Source: Stentor roeselii (Eukaryota; Ciliophora; Heterotrichea; Heterotrichida; Stentoridae). Taken from it: a DNA stretch of 64,000 nt. The position numbers and the translations under genes are program-made. The stretch covers positions 186,001-250,000 of the forward strand of contig RSEH01000010.1 of the NCBI GenBank assembly GCA_006503475.1, given 5' to 3'. How positions within the stretch are numbered: position 1 is the first letter of the stretch; every line of letters starts with the position of its first letter. Positions 1 to 10,442 of the stretch are shown here, one piece after another. The notes beneath the pieces were generated by a model. That model did not search any database, was not told where the DNA came from, and saw nothing but the letters and a program-made list of their open reading frames with translations.

Positions 1-130
1 AAGGCTGAAGAATCACTTTTATTCCTCGGCTTGAAAGGATTTTCACGTCTGATGGGATTAAAGGCACTCGACATTCCCAGTAGTTTTTGGTTTCTCGCAG
101 AACTCCGATCACATTTCTTTCGCCTTCCAT
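1..130 (-). CDS. N-terminal fragment, lysine-ketoglutarate reductase/saccharopine dehydrogenase-like
   Basis: Only the first 43 codons are inside the window; the rest lies beyond the left edge. The peptide starts MEGERNVIGVLRETKNYWEC and continues through R-V-P-L-x-P and a G-I-K-V-I-L-Q-P stretch. This is the start of the AlaDh/PNT N-terminal fold. The W-E-x-R-x-P-L signature is typical of lysine-ketoglutarate reductase (the AASS N-terminal half, first step of lysine catabolism in mitochondria). The start codon follows TATAAAA directly. Alanine dehydrogenase or transhydrogenase is the alternative; the Trp-Glu pair favours LKR. The family call is from the visible motif only. Confidence 0.6.
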   Translation of the reverse strand, partial: MEGERNVIGVLRETKNYWECRVPLIPSDVKILSSRGIKVILQP

Positions 131-582
131 TTTTATATGGCACAAGGTTTGAAGATGTTTCGATGGAAGTTGAAAATGGGTTGATTGGGTATTTAGGGAT
201 TTGAGATAGGAATATTTTAGGATTAATATTCTCTTATCGTACAAAACTCCAGGTAAATAGCTGATTTAGTTTTCTTCATATTTTGGGATCATTTCTCAAA
301 AAAGGTTCAAAGGATTAATTTTCATAGTTTACTAAAGGGTAAAAATAGAAAACTGATTTAAATATTTTGGCTCTTTAGGATTCTCATTTCATCATTATAA
401 ACTTTTGATCTGAATACTTACAGCATCGTATAAAGGGATGCTCGCCTCATCATCCCAATTTTTATTTTTTTAACCTTTCATTAAGGTTTTATCATTAGCT
501 TCACCTTAGTAAGGGGGATAATTTCAGTAAACTATCTTAACATAGAAAGATTTAATTATCTAATTAATCGGTATACAATTAT
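131..582. other. AT-rich gap between divergent genes
   Basis: This 452 bp stretch separates the divergent LKR-like and bromodomain genes. It has no convincing reading frame, repeat or RNA gene. A TATACAATTAT run lies directly before the bromodomain start and TATAAAA directly before the other start. The rest is AT-rich sequence with no recognised content. Confidence 0.5.
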
Positions 583-1257
583 ATGGAAGGGTAAGAGCTA
601 AAAAGTAAGGGACTTCAGCGAGAGGACATAAAAAAAATCAGTGATGTAATCCGAGTAGTAGAAAAACGTCCAGAAGCCTCAGACTTTTTAAAACCAGTAG
701 ACTTTAAAGCCTTAGGCCTAGATGACTACCCCTTAATAATCAAGACCCCAATGGACATATCAACAGTAAAAAAGAAGCTAAAAGGAAATAAATACTCAAC
801 TTTAACAGAAGCCATCAACGACCTGATGCTAATCTGGGAAAACTGCAGGACTTACAATCAAATAGGAAGTGTATGAATCATTCAGGCAATCGTAAATCAA
901 GCTGACATTCTCGAAGCCACTATGAAAAAACAATGCGAAATCAATGGAATCGCTTTGGAACTTCCGAAGAAAAGAAATCGAGAAGAAGTGATTCCTGAAC
1001 CTGCACAAGAAGCTCTTAATATTAACTCAAAAATCGAATTTGCTGAAAAAGTCAAAAAAGTTTCACATGAAATTCTTGCGGATATCGTGAAAATTGTTGA
1101 ATCTGATTGTAAACATGCACTTGAAGATCTTGATAGTGAAAGGTTGCAGATCAAAATTGACTGTTTGGATAAAGCAACTTTTGATAAGTTGTTACAGGTG
1201 GTGAATGGGTATATTGATGAAACTAAACCTGTGAAAAAACATAAAAAAAATAATTAG
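583..1257 (+). CDS. BET-type bromodomain protein with ET domain
   Basis: Spliced product of 214 residues with two 15-nt introns at 591-605 (GTAAGAGCTAAAAAG) and 871-885 (GTATGAATCATTCAG). Residues about 5-110 form a bromodomain. It keeps a P-V-D...L-G-L-D-D-Y-P-L-I-I-K-T-P-M-D-I ZA region and the acetyl-lysine-reading Asn in N-C-R-T-Y-N. Residues about 145-200 match the NET/ET domain that recruits chromatin partners, including an I-x-I-D-C-L-D-K-A-T-F stretch. The tail is lysine-rich and nuclear-looking. A single bromodomain plus ET is the layout of plant GTE and some protist BET proteins; animals usually have two bromodomains. Expected role: reading acetylated histones in transcription control. 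Confidence 0.85.
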
Positions 1258-1404
1258 GTTAAGGGTTGAGTGGCGTTTTTATGAATATTTAGGCATGATG
1301 ATTATTACTCTTCATGATTAATTTTCTTTTGACCAATCCCTAAAAACCAAATCCAATTACATCACAAAACTAAAAATTTCCTTAAAAGTAATATTTCTAC
1401 GACA

Positions 1405-2739
1405 TTACTTAATCACTCTAAAATTTTTGTTAGAGAGTAAAGGCACACTTAAAGAATCTTGATAAATAGGTATCTCCCTAAAGAACATCATGCAAGCCAA
1501 AGCCACAAGAGCCAATCCACTAAGACACAAAATCAAAAAAGTAAAATTCTGAATATCCGGCTCCAGAATCTGAGCAATAAACGCAAACAAAGTTCCAATT
1601 CCAACCGTCATATAAAGCACTCCCCAGACCTTCATCCCAACGATCCTTCCAAACAATTTCCTGCAAATGGGAGCCAAAAGAGTGAAATGTCCTCCCAGAC
1701 TGACATAACTGATACAGATATAAAGAGTGAAAACCCAGTTGATATCATTTCCGAATCTAAAGCATCCTCCCATTACGATGATCAAAGTAATCAAAAGTAA
1801 ATAAACTACTTTGAACCCATATTTATCATTCATATGTCCAAAGACCACCTTGCAAAACGATGAAAGTAATGCGCCGACTGATCCAAGAATAGCAAGTGAT
1901 TGATCACTCATCACTTGTAAGTAAATCCCGATGTCTTTGTACTTCTGGACAATGTAAATCGGGTAAACTGATGTCAGAGAAAAGCAAATGAAGAGTAACC
2001 AGCATTCTCTTGTTCTTAAAGAGTTTTTGAAGCTGATCTGCTCGACTTCTTCTTTGTTTTCAGGAGGGTAGTTTTTAATCAATATGAAGGTAAAAATAAT
2101 TATTCCCAAGCACACACAAGAAATCACTTCATACATCAGAGGCATTCTTTCTGATACTACTGAATCGAATATTTTCTGTCCTTGGTAAGAGACTGTTGGA
2201 GAATGGTTATCTGGGTTTATGATAAAGGTCCCGATGAAGTTGAATACTAAAGAACCTATTCCTATCAAGGAAGCGTTAATGCCTGTTGCGAGTCCAGGGT
2301 TGTTTGGAATGGTATTCAAGATCAAATTCATATTTCCTGATATCTAAATAGAAACTACTGAAACTCCACAACCAAGACCGAAGATGACCCCATAGAAGAG
2401 AATGATTATTTCAGGTGACTTGCTGAAAGACACCACCAAATGAGAAATTCCGATGAAAAAACTCCCAGATAAAGCAACTCTGAATAAAATTTACATCTTT
2501 GGAGGGTATCTATGAGAAAGCCAGACTCCAGGAATGATAGACAAACATCGGATTCCGTAAGATCCGAAGTAAAGTAGCTCAGTCTCCAATAGGGACAAGG
2601 GAGTCCCAATGCTGACAAAATAAGAAGATACATAGACCATGAAATTAGCCACAGTGTATATAAGTCCTGGGATCTAGCTTAAAATTACTAATGCGTTTAG
2701 ACATATCCCAATCAAAGAGATTTTTGCTCGAAAGTCCAT
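1405..2739 (-). CDS. Major facilitator transporter, copy 1
   Basis: Spliced product of 429 residues. Introns of 15 nt lie at 2674-2688, 2480-2494 and 2344-2358, each restoring an otherwise interrupted frame. About 12 hydrophobic helices and the motif G-H-M-N-D-K-Y-G-F-K-V-V before helix 8 or 9 mark an MFS protein. The substrate cannot be read; the fold resembles monocarboxylate or oxalate/formate-type carriers only loosely. The start is chosen by analogy with the second copy at 3925-5259. An in-frame ATG three codons upstream (2748) is an alternative. The two copies have the same length and identical intron positions, so they are tandem duplicates. Confidence 0.85.
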
Positions 2740-3198
2740 AATTATCATCCATTTTTCTTATGGAAGTTGTATGATTTGGCCTAAGAAATTTAGATAATTT
2801 AACTAGATTTTAGTCAAATATGGTTAATTTGAATATTTGTTTGAGTATATTTCAAATTTTTGGTGTTTAAGTGATTTTGGATTGTAGGTGATGTTTTTTT
2901 TTGAGAAGCAGGTTGATTATTTTTGAAGAATTCATTATTGTAAATATTTTCAAATTGACTAGAGAATTTATGGATTTTAGCTTTTGTTAAATGATATCAT
3001 TGAAAATCGATTGTTTTTGGAAGAGATCCTTAACTTTTTTATAATTCATAATACATCTAATGTATCATAAAAATTCAACAAATATCATCAATAATGAAAG
3101 AATATTCTCAAATAAACATCTTAAAAACATTCAGGTATTAAATTAGTCCAGTCTATTATTTTATCTTAAAGTGACCTAAACTTCTGATTCCCATTCTT
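2740..3198. other. AT-rich intergenic stretch
   Basis: About 460 bp between the first transporter and the small membrane gene. It is T-rich on the plus strand with no supported coding frame or RNA gene. Confidence 0.4.
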
Positions 3199-3804
3199 CT
3201 AATCATTTATTGACATATTATCAAGTTTTAAAACGCTATGTCTTCTGAACACATCCTTAGGAGGTCTTTCTTTGTGATTAGTTTCCATAAAGCCTAAGTC
3301 AGCAGGTCTAAAGTTATACTCTGAAACTTGTTTTTCTTTCTTCTTCGATTTTCGTGACTCAAGATACATGCTGATTAAAGTTGTTGAATTGAATGTCTAA
3401 TTAAAAATCACAGCTAGAGTTAAAAAGACTGCTAAAGATAAAACATAAATAATTCCTGAATAGTATTTTGGACAGTCAGTGCAGGAGCAGGATGAATCAC
3501 TCAAAGAAAAGTTTGATGAGTAGCTGAAATAAGCTAGCTGGTTTTTTATAGTTAATAAAAAACAAGAAAATAAGATCAGGAATACATTTAAAAGAAACTT
3601 CTGAATGAAAAGTACCATTAAAAGTGTTTTTGATGAGTATTGGCCTAAAAAAGTGGTCGTCAAAAGCATCAGGAGGGATAAGCAAAAAGTCATGCTTAGG
3701 GTAAATTGCAGTGAGTTTCTACCATAGAGGTAAATAAGGAAGGGAACTTGGAAAAATATTACCAAGACTAAACTTATTTTGAGCAGATACTGGCGACATT
3801 TCAT
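3199..3804 (-). CDS. Small four-pass membrane protein, unknown
   Basis: Predicted 196 residues with one 15-nt intron at 3397-3411 (GTGATTTTTAATTAG). It is the only intron in the window that begins GTG instead of GTA. Four hydrophobic segments are visible, with a short loop between the third and fourth that carries S-C-S-C-T-D-C. After the intron comes a basic, polar tail of about 60 residues ending at a TAG. The start at MKCRQYLLK is the first ATG in frame; the frame stays open upstream but only a TTG lies there, so the 5' end is uncertain. The layout is tetraspan-like but no family signature is clear. It sits between two duplicated transporters on the same strand. Confidence 0.6.
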
Positions 3805-3924
3805 TATGAAATAGTTTTGAATGGAAACTTGATTAATGTAATAAGACAAGCTAAACCTTCCCAAGAGAAAAAATCATCAATCTACCCATAAATATCAACT
3901 TTCCAAATAAATCTTGCTAATCTA

Positions 3925-5259
3925 TTAAGTTAGAACTCTACTACTATCCTTTTCCAACAACGGTGTACAGTTCTCATCTTGATAAATCGGTAGCTCTCTA
4001 AAGAACATCATTCCAGTAAAAGCCAACACAGCCAATGAACTAAGTATCAAGATCAACCAAGAATAATACTCAATACTAGGTTCAATAACCTGAGCAATAA
4101 ACGCAAACAAAGTTCCAATTCCAATCGTCATATAAAGCACTCCCCAGACCTTCATCCCAACAATCCTTCCAAACAATTTCCTACAAATCGGAGCCAAAAC
4201 AGTATAATGTCCTCCAAGACTAACATAGCTGATACAAATATAAAATGCGAACACCCAGTCTATATCAGCTCCATAGCTAAAACCTCCTCCGACAACTATA
4301 ATTTGAGCAATTAAAAGGAAATAAACTACTTTGAACCCATATTTATCATTCATATGTCCGAAGGCCAACTTGCAAAACGAGGAAAGTAATGCACCGATAG
4401 ACCCTAAAGCGGCAAGTGACTGGTCACTCAAAATCTGCAAGTAAATCGCGATGTCCTTGTACTTTTGGACGATGTAAACTGGACCTACTGTAGTTAGGGA
4501 GAAACATATGAAGAGTAACCAGAATTCTCTTGCTCTAAATGAATTTCTGAAGCTGATCTGCTCGACTTCTTCTTTTTTTTCTGCAGGGTAGTTCTTTATC
4601 AAAAAGATGCAGGCTATTATGATTCCGAGACATACACAAAATATCACTTCGAACATCAGGGGCATTCTTTCTGATACTTTTGAATCGAATACTTTCATAC
4701 CATTATGGGATACTGATGGCGGATAGTTGTGTGGGTTTATTACGAATGTGCCGATGAAGTTAAACACCAATGAACCTATCCCTATTAAGCATGCATTAAT
4801 ACCTGAAGCCAGTCCAGGTTTATCTGGAAGAGTGTTCAGAGCAAGGGTCATATTTCCAGAGATCTAAGTAAGAAGTACTGAGACTCCAGAGCTCAGACCG
4901 AAAATGATACCATAAAAAAGAATTATTACAGCAGGTGAATGACTGAACGAAACAGCCAAATGGGACAAGGCGACAAGCAGGCTTCCAGTCAACGCGATGC
5001 TGAATAAAGCTTACATCTTAGGAGGGTACTTATGTGAGAGCCAGATTCCAGGAATGATAGACAAGCATCGAATTCCGTAAGAAACAAAGTAAAGCAGTTC
5101 AGTCTCCATCGATGTCAGAGGAGTCCCGATATTGACAAAATAAGAAGTCACGTAGATCATGAAGTTAGCCACTGAGTATATCAGCCCTGGGATCTAAATG
5201 GGAAATACGAGGCCGTTAAGACAGATTCCCAATAGAGAGAGCTTAGCTCGGAAGTTCAT
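3925..5259 (-). CDS. Major facilitator transporter, copy 2
   Basis: Spliced product of 429 residues, the same length as the copy at 1405-2739. The three 15-nt introns at 5194-5208, 5000-5014 and 4864-4878 lie at the same positions as in that copy. It has the same MFS helices and the G-H-M-N-D-K-Y-G-F-K-V-V loop motif. The C-terminal tail and the loop after helix 6 differ most. A stretch of about 109 bp (4091-4199) is nearly identical to 1571-1679 even at silent sites, which suggests recent gene conversion. Substrate unknown; a plasma-membrane or vacuolar solute carrier is the reasonable reading. Confidence 0.85.
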
Positions 5260-6265
5260 TATTATAAGCCATTGTTTTTATTGAATTTTGACTGACTAAA
5301 CCATGATTAATTTAGAATGATTTTTTTTTTGTTAGAGAATCATTATCGGATATCTGGATCTGGAAAAAGTCATGAAAATAAAAAAATCTTCGGAATGTCA
5401 AGATGTTGCATCAGTGATTTGTTGGATTTTGGTAATGAAAGTTTTCAATTTTAATAGAAATTTTTAGTTTTTCAATGAAAGTTGAAGAAATTTGATTCGT
5501 TTTGCATAAATTATTACATATTTTATTATAAATCAAAGAATAGTTTAAGTTCATATTTTTTAGGTTTTGGTGAATATGGCTTGGAATTTTACCAGAGTCG
5601 TAAAAGTATCATATTTTTATTTGGTTAATGATAAATTTTAGATTGGGTTGATTTTGGAAAGGTTTGAAGGAAGGAGACCATACATAGAAAATTTTAACTT
5701 ATCTTCATATTTCTTAGTTTTTTTTGTATCAGCTTGGAAACTCATTCGTCTCAAGTATTTAGCAGCTGGGACTGAGTTTTATTTGAAATTTAGAAAAATT
5801 TCAGATTTGGCGAGAATTTGGAGAGATATTTTTAGACTTTATACTTGATATCAGAATAAAAATGAAATCATGCAAATTTGATTACATGAAGTTTGGATTT
5901 GTTTAAGGCACTTCCAAACATTTATATTAAAGTAATGCTATGATCAATTTTCAGGGTTAGAATTATTATTGTTTTTGGGAAAGAATCGAAAACACTTAGA
6001 AGTCAAAAAAGGAAATCATCATTTTTGAAATTAGTCTATAGAAATTATTAAGTATCTAATGTTTTTTTAGATGCTAAAGCAATCGAATAGTTATTCCTTA
6101 ATCTTAGTAAAATCTCTTCATAAAGATTCAAACCAATATAAAAACCTCGAAACCAAATCCAAACGAACCATAATCCAATACCTGTCTAAAAAAAAAAACT
6201 TAAAAATTCCCTAAAAACCACTAAACCGCGAATACCTCTCCAGCCAAACTGAATTATCCAACTAA
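5260..6265. other. 1 kb AT-rich intergenic stretch
   Basis: This separates the second transporter from the small membrane gene at 6266. One open frame (5648-5848) has no ATG start, no family signature and biased composition, so it is not called. No RNA gene or repeat was recognised. Confidence 0.4.
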
Positions 6266-6862
6266 CTAATCAACTTTAACCCTTTTTCTATCTTTTTCAT
6301 CATCTAGTTCAGCAATACCAAACATTTTCCAAATAACCCAAATACAACAAACAGCAATTCCAATTCCAGCGACAACCTGCAAATACTCCCTATTCCTAAT
6401 CTTTAAAACTTCTGTTACAACAGGAGGCTGCTGATCGAATCCATCATCAACTCGATTTATTTCACTTTTAATCTTTTGAACAATAAGGGCTTGCTTCTTG
6501 GTAAGTTCAAGAGTTTTATTTTGAAACTGATCTGCAGAGACTTTGAACTTTTTTACCTCTCTGAGTAAAAAAAGTTCCTCATCCTTCAATCCAATTTCCG
6601 CAGACTCAAAGTCAATATTTTCAAGACAAGCTTCAAGAGTTTCCGCAGCAATTTTGGCGACTAAAAGATTATAAGGATGTCCAAAGTTCTGAGAAATTTT
6701 GATAATCTCATTTCTTTCACGCTCGACGACAGCAGAAGAAACCATCAAGCAAGCGATCCAAACACTTCTCTGCTGAGCCAAAGCGATTTCATCAGAAAGT
6801 TCCTCCTGATTAACAGGCTGCGGTTCTTTCATCGCGAAAGCAAAGCAAACTAAAAAAATCAT
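6266..6862 (-). CDS. Predicted single-pass membrane protein with signal peptide, unknown
   Basis: This protein of 198 residues begins with a hydrophobic signal-like segment (MIFLVCFAFA). A largely helical, charged luminal region of about 140 residues follows. A membrane segment lies near residues 163-182 and a short basic tail ends K-D-R-K-R-V-K-V-D. No family is recognised. Its start codon is only 15 bp from the divergent sorting-nexin start, so the two genes must share a promoter region. Confidence 0.65.
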   Translation of the reverse strand: MIFLVCFAFAMKEPQPVNQEELSDEIALAQQRSVWIACLMVSSAVVERERNEIIKISQNFGHPYNLLVAKIAAETLEACLENIDFESAEIGLKDEELFLLREVKKFKVSADQFQNKTLELTKKQALIVQKIKSEINRVDDGFDQQPPVVTEVLKIRNREYLQVVAGIGIAVCCIWVIWKMFGIAELDDEKDRKRVKVD

Positions 6863-6877
6863 AATTTTACTAAAGAC
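6863..6877. promoter_or_regulatory. 15 bp divergent start-to-start interval
   Basis: This is the whole gap between the start codons of the membrane gene at 6862 and the sorting nexin at 6878. Any core promoter for either gene must overlap this AT-rich sequence or the coding region of its neighbour. Confidence 0.5.
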
Positions 6878-9331
6878 ATGGAAAACCCGATCGAGTCTAT
6901 TTCTTTTTCAGAAAGAGAACAAAAGTACTACTCAATAGAATTTGAAAAACTTACAACATCACAAACTCTTCCCTTACAAGACAGAAAACTTAACCCTTCT
7001 CAAACATCTGCATTCTTGAAACAACTAAAAATCTCTGAAGACAGCTGTAAAAAGATCTGGGAACTTGTATCAGAAGGAAGAAATTTCTTGAAATTCGCTC
7101 ATTTCATGGCTGCCATGCGCCTTTGCAGTGCGTTGAAACAAGGAAAAGGACTGAGTCAAGAAACTTTTAGATCAGAACAACAGGTCCTGGCAAGAAAAAG
7201 TCGAAATGTCCCTGCCCGGCAGAGAAGTGAAGAAGAGAAAAGAAATGATGAAGGTGTTAGACCTGCTGACCCTCGTGAAGAGAAAGATGAAGAAAAAAAT
7301 CAGGATTTAAATGAAAATCATAGAAAAGAATTCACTGGAATCAGTCTTCAGGTCAGTCAGGAAATTTCTGTGAGTAAAAAGTTTGAAGAAGGAAGAATCT
7401 CTTCAAGTGATGAAAAAAATGAAGAAGTCTCTGAAGATAGTGATCAGAAAAATTGGAATCGTTTTGGACCTCTTCAGCAGGTTGTAGAAAAATATGAAAA
7501 AGAACTCGGGAGAGAAACTTCTGAAATTAAGATTGAGGAAAAGTTTGAAAAAGTAGGAATGGGAAAAAATGGAAATGAAATTAAAGAATTTGGAGAAACT
7601 TTTGAAACTCGTGTTCAACATGCACCTTTTCATGATATTGAAATCGACCCACAGGTGAAGTCGGACTTTGAAAGTGATCAAATCAAGTCGGTATCGATAA
7701 ATTTTAATGAAAATCAAGAAAAGCCAAAGACTTTTCCCCTTCCTTTCTCAAGTCCACCTGAAAAATCACTACCTTATAACCCTCCCTCAGAAGAAAAGCC
7801 TTTTCTAAAGCCAGATCCGTTTTTCCAAATCCATCAAAAATTCGACACAGAAATAAATTTAAAGCTCGAAAGTGAAAAACCTCCTTTTCAATTAACAGGA
7901 GTTGAAAAAGTAAAAGAAAAGTTATCATCATTAGAAGACATCGACCTCTGCGATGACTTCCCAGGTAAGCAAAAAAATCCCTTCACAAGTTCATCCCATC
8001 CTCCTCCATGGTCAATAAACCCAGAAATTCCTCAAAAATTAAAAGATCCATCAAAAAAGTCCCCCGAGGAGCCAAGACGTCAAGAAAAGTGTCTAAACTT
8101 CCCTTGTGAATTAAAGCATTCCTCTCCAACACGACTAGAAAGCAAAGTAGAAGAATTGAAACATTCACCAAAGTTAGTCCCAAGAGTTCCTTCCCTTCCA
8201 AAGATCTACAAAGGCCAGTTAAAGCAGATCCCAGAAGAGGTGACCCCTCCAAAGTCCTCCTCGTCAAGAGAAACGACGATAACAGTGGACAGTCCAGTGC
8301 TGATCACTTCTGGTTGGTGGGGAGCGTCTTCTTACTACATCTACAGCATCACGACTCGGGTAAGTGGCAAAGTCTTCAACGTGAAAAGACGCTTCAGTGA
8401 CTTGGACTGGATGCACAACCAACTCCTCACTAAGTACAAAGGCTTCATCATTCCTTCAAGACCTGAAAAAAAAATGCTTGGGAATAATGAAGAGAAATTT
8501 GTTGAAGAAAGAAGAATGTCTATGGAAAAGTACTTGAACATCATCGCTAAACATCCTATTTTATGCAATTCTTTCGCTTTTAAAGCTTTCACTCAAACTC
8601 CTAATGAAAAGTTCGAAAGAGAAAAATTGAATGCTGAAGGTGTTGAAGAGTACTCAGAGTATAAAAATATTGAAGATGCCATGGATCAAGTTTGTGCACT
8701 CTTTCAAAACAAGCTACAGCTTATTTTATCACAGAAAGTTCTTCCGTTCTCAGAAGAAGTCTCAGCTATCGAGGAAAAAATCGTGAAACTTGAAATACCA
8801 GTTCAAACTTTCAATGGTGCACTCATGCATTGGGTAAAAACTTCTGCGGAAAGTGGAAAAGTACTGCAAATGATGAGTATTTCTAAACATTTCTCTGAAA
8901 AAATGCAGGGATTTCGAAGTATTTTCAGGGAAAACTCAGGGAATTTAAAGAAACTCGCTTTAGAGGTTAAGGAAGAACAATTGCGACTTGAAGGGCTGAA
9001 AGAAGCGCTGAATACTTACAAAGGGACTGTAGAGGAGTGCTCGAAATTGCAAAATCTTATTACTAGGAAGCTGGCGAAGCATAAAAGCAGTTCAAATGAA
9101 GATACCAAAGCGAGATACCTCAGCGAGATACAAGCCACTCAAGACGTTATCGACAAGTACAATAAAGACTTAGAAGACATCGAGAACAACCTGATAAAAG
9201 AAAGCAAAACATTTGAACAGTCTAAAACCGAACACCTAGAAAGCACTTTAATAGACCTCGTTGAACTCCAAAAACGTCATTACGAGAAAGAATCCAATTT
9301 CTGGTCAGAATGTTTAGCTGAATGGAACTAA
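6878..9331 (+). CDS. Sorting nexin with EH, PX and C-terminal BAR-like regions
   Basis: Single open frame of 817 residues. Residues about 10-80 look like an EH domain (helical pair, F-L-K-Q-L-K-I-S-E-D and F-A-H-F-M-A-A-M-R-L). About 100-460 is charged, low-complexity linker. About 467-580 is a PX domain with R-R-F-S-D-L-D-W and the P-S-R-P-E-K loop that binds PtdIns3P. The last 230 residues are coiled helices as in Vps5/SNX BAR domains. PX-BAR proteins bend endosomal membranes in retromer-type sorting. An EH domain in front of PX-BAR is unusual and would link it to NPF-motif endocytic partners. The stop is 1 bp from the stop of the convergent phosphatase gene. Confidence 0.8.
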   Translation: MENPIESISFSEREQKYYSIEFEKLTTSQTLPLQDRKLNPSQTSAFLKQLKISEDSCKKIWELVSEGRNFLKFAHFMAAMRLCSALKQGKGLSQETFRSEQQVLARKSRNVPARQRSEEEKRNDEGVRPADPREEKDEEKNQDLNENHRKEFTGISLQVSQEISVSKKFEEGRISSSDEKNEEVSEDSDQKNWNRFGPLQQVVEKYEKELGRETSEIKIEEKFEKVGMGKNGNEIKEFGETFETRVQHAPFHDIEIDPQVKSDFESDQIKSVSINFNENQEKPKTFPLPFSSPPEKSLPYNPPSEEKPFLKPDPFFQIHQKFDTEINLKLESEKPPFQLTGVEKVKEKLSSLEDIDLCDDFPGKQKNPFTSSSHPPPWSINPEIPQKLKDPSKKSPEEPRRQEKCLNFPCELKHSSPTRLESKVEELKHSPKLVPRVPSLPKIYKGQLKQIPEEVTPPKSSSSRETTITVDSPVLITSGWWGASSYYIYSITTRVSGKVFNVKRRFSDLDWMHNQLLTKYKGFIIPSRPEKKMLGNNEEKFVEERRMSMEKYLNIIAKHPILCNSFAFKAFTQTPNEKFEREKLNAEGVEEYSEYKNIEDAMDQVCALFQNKLQLILSQKVLPFSEEVSAIEEKIVKLEIPVQTFNGALMHWVKTSAESGKVLQMMSISKHFSEKMQGFRSIFRENSGNLKKLALEVKEEQLRLEGLKEALNTYKGTVEECSKLQNLITRKLAKHKSSSNEDTKARYLSEIQATQDVIDKYNKDLEDIENNLIKESKTFEQSKTEHLESTLIDLVELQKRHYEKESNFWSECLAEWN

Positions 9332-9332
9332 A

Positions 9333-10262
9333 TTACTCGTTTATATAGTTTTTAACCCACTCTTCCATGAACTTATACAAGAAATCATATTGGTTTTTTG
9401 TTTGAACCATTTTCCATCTTTGCTCTCTCAGTCTTCTCACAGTTCCAAAGACACTGACCCTTGGGTTAAAAGTCGTCATTTGCACTGCATGGATCATCTG
9501 ACAAAGCGAAATCAAAGTCCCAGTACGACCGATTCCTGCACTGCAATGAACCAACACCGGGCTTCGACTTTCAAGTATTTCATCAATCATGTATTTAATG
9601 CTTTGATATTCTTCATCGAGTTCAGGAGCTCCATGGTCTGGCCATGCAATGCTTTGTAAATGTTTTATTGTTTTCACTTCACCGTCACAGACAAGGTCGA
9701 ACTCTCTGAGTGTCAAAGTCGCGAATTCTTCTGAAATAGACTTTAATGTTATTTCGAAGTCTGCAGTTGACAAAGTGCCTTCAAGAGGAAAATATTGATC
9801 ACACTTCTGTTTTCCGTTTTCTCTTATAGCAGTGACCATGACAATCAAAGAAACATCATGTTCCCAAATCATTTTCCAGAAGCTATTCCTTGAAATGTCG
9901 AGTGGTCCTTGAGTAGCGATGAACCTTGGACATGAGTTATGCCCTTGAATCCAATTTGCATTGATGTACTCTTTTGTGGAAACTGTGACTTTGGTATCTG
10001 AAAAAGGAAGGACATCGGAGTACCTGTTGAACTTCTGCAGGTCTGAAGCGTTGGGGATCAGACGTAATTCGTGACGTTTGGTCATCGTTATTTTTCCCAT
10101 TAAGGTGAACTCTATATCAATGTTGCGTCTTGAAAGATGGTCGGAAAACTCGGTGATTGGAATTCCTTTTTCTATCTCTTTTAAGTCTTCACATTGGCTG
10201 TAGAAGAACTTGTAAGAGGTGTCTGTTCCTGGTAACGGACCCTCGATTAATGGAACTTCCAT
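9333..10262 (-). CDS. Classical protein tyrosine phosphatase
   Basis: 309 residues forming one PTP catalytic domain and little else. The active site H-C-S-A-G-I-G-R-T-G (residues 239-248, Cys240, Arg246), the WPD loop W-P-D-H-G (207-211), an N-A-N-W-I-Q-G substrate region near 101-107 and the Q-loop Q-Y-D-F-L-Y near 290 are all intact. It should be an active cytosolic phosphotyrosine phosphatase; there is no signal peptide, membrane segment or targeting domain. Its stop codon is one base away from that of the convergent sorting-nexin gene, so their 3' ends must overlap. Confidence 0.92.
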   Translation of the reverse strand: MEVPLIEGPLPGTDTSYKFFYSQCEDLKEIEKGIPITEFSDHLSRRNIDIEFTLMGKITMTKRHELRLIPNASDLQKFNRYSDVLPFSDTKVTVSTKEYINANWIQGHNSCPRFIATQGPLDISRNSFWKMIWEHDVSLIVMVTAIRENGKQKCDQYFPLEGTLSTADFEITLKSISEEFATLTLREFDLVCDGEVKTIKHLQSIAWPDHGAPELDEEYQSIKYMIDEILESRSPVLVHCSAGIGRTGTLISLCQMIHAVQMTTFNPRVSVFGTVRRLREQRWKMVQTKNQYDFLYKFMEEWVKNYINE

Positions 10263-10442
10263 TTGTCTTTTGTTACCGGGTTTAAATTATTTAAAGGGTA
10301 AGAAGGTGGTGAGGAAGAATTGGAATAGTGAAGAATTTGGAGTTTTAATGAGTTTTTAACGGGGGATTATGATTTTGAGGATAGGTTTGGATGGGTTTGG
10401 GTTATGATAGGATGGCTTTAATGAGAAATTTTAGATAAGAGA

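Noticed and set aside
3805-3864. Upstream extension of the four-pass membrane protein
   Set aside because: The frame is open but begins at TTG, and no tiny intron connects it to the ATG further upstream.
1405-5259. In-frame TAG and TAA codons in the two transporter genes as evidence for a reassigned ciliate code
   Set aside because: Each stop lies inside a 15-nt GT...AG segment whose removal restores the conserved protein. All three stop codons end genes in this window, so the code is standard.
5648-5848. Possible 66-codon gene
   Set aside because: The frame starts at TTG, has no ATG or typical leader, and shows no family signature.
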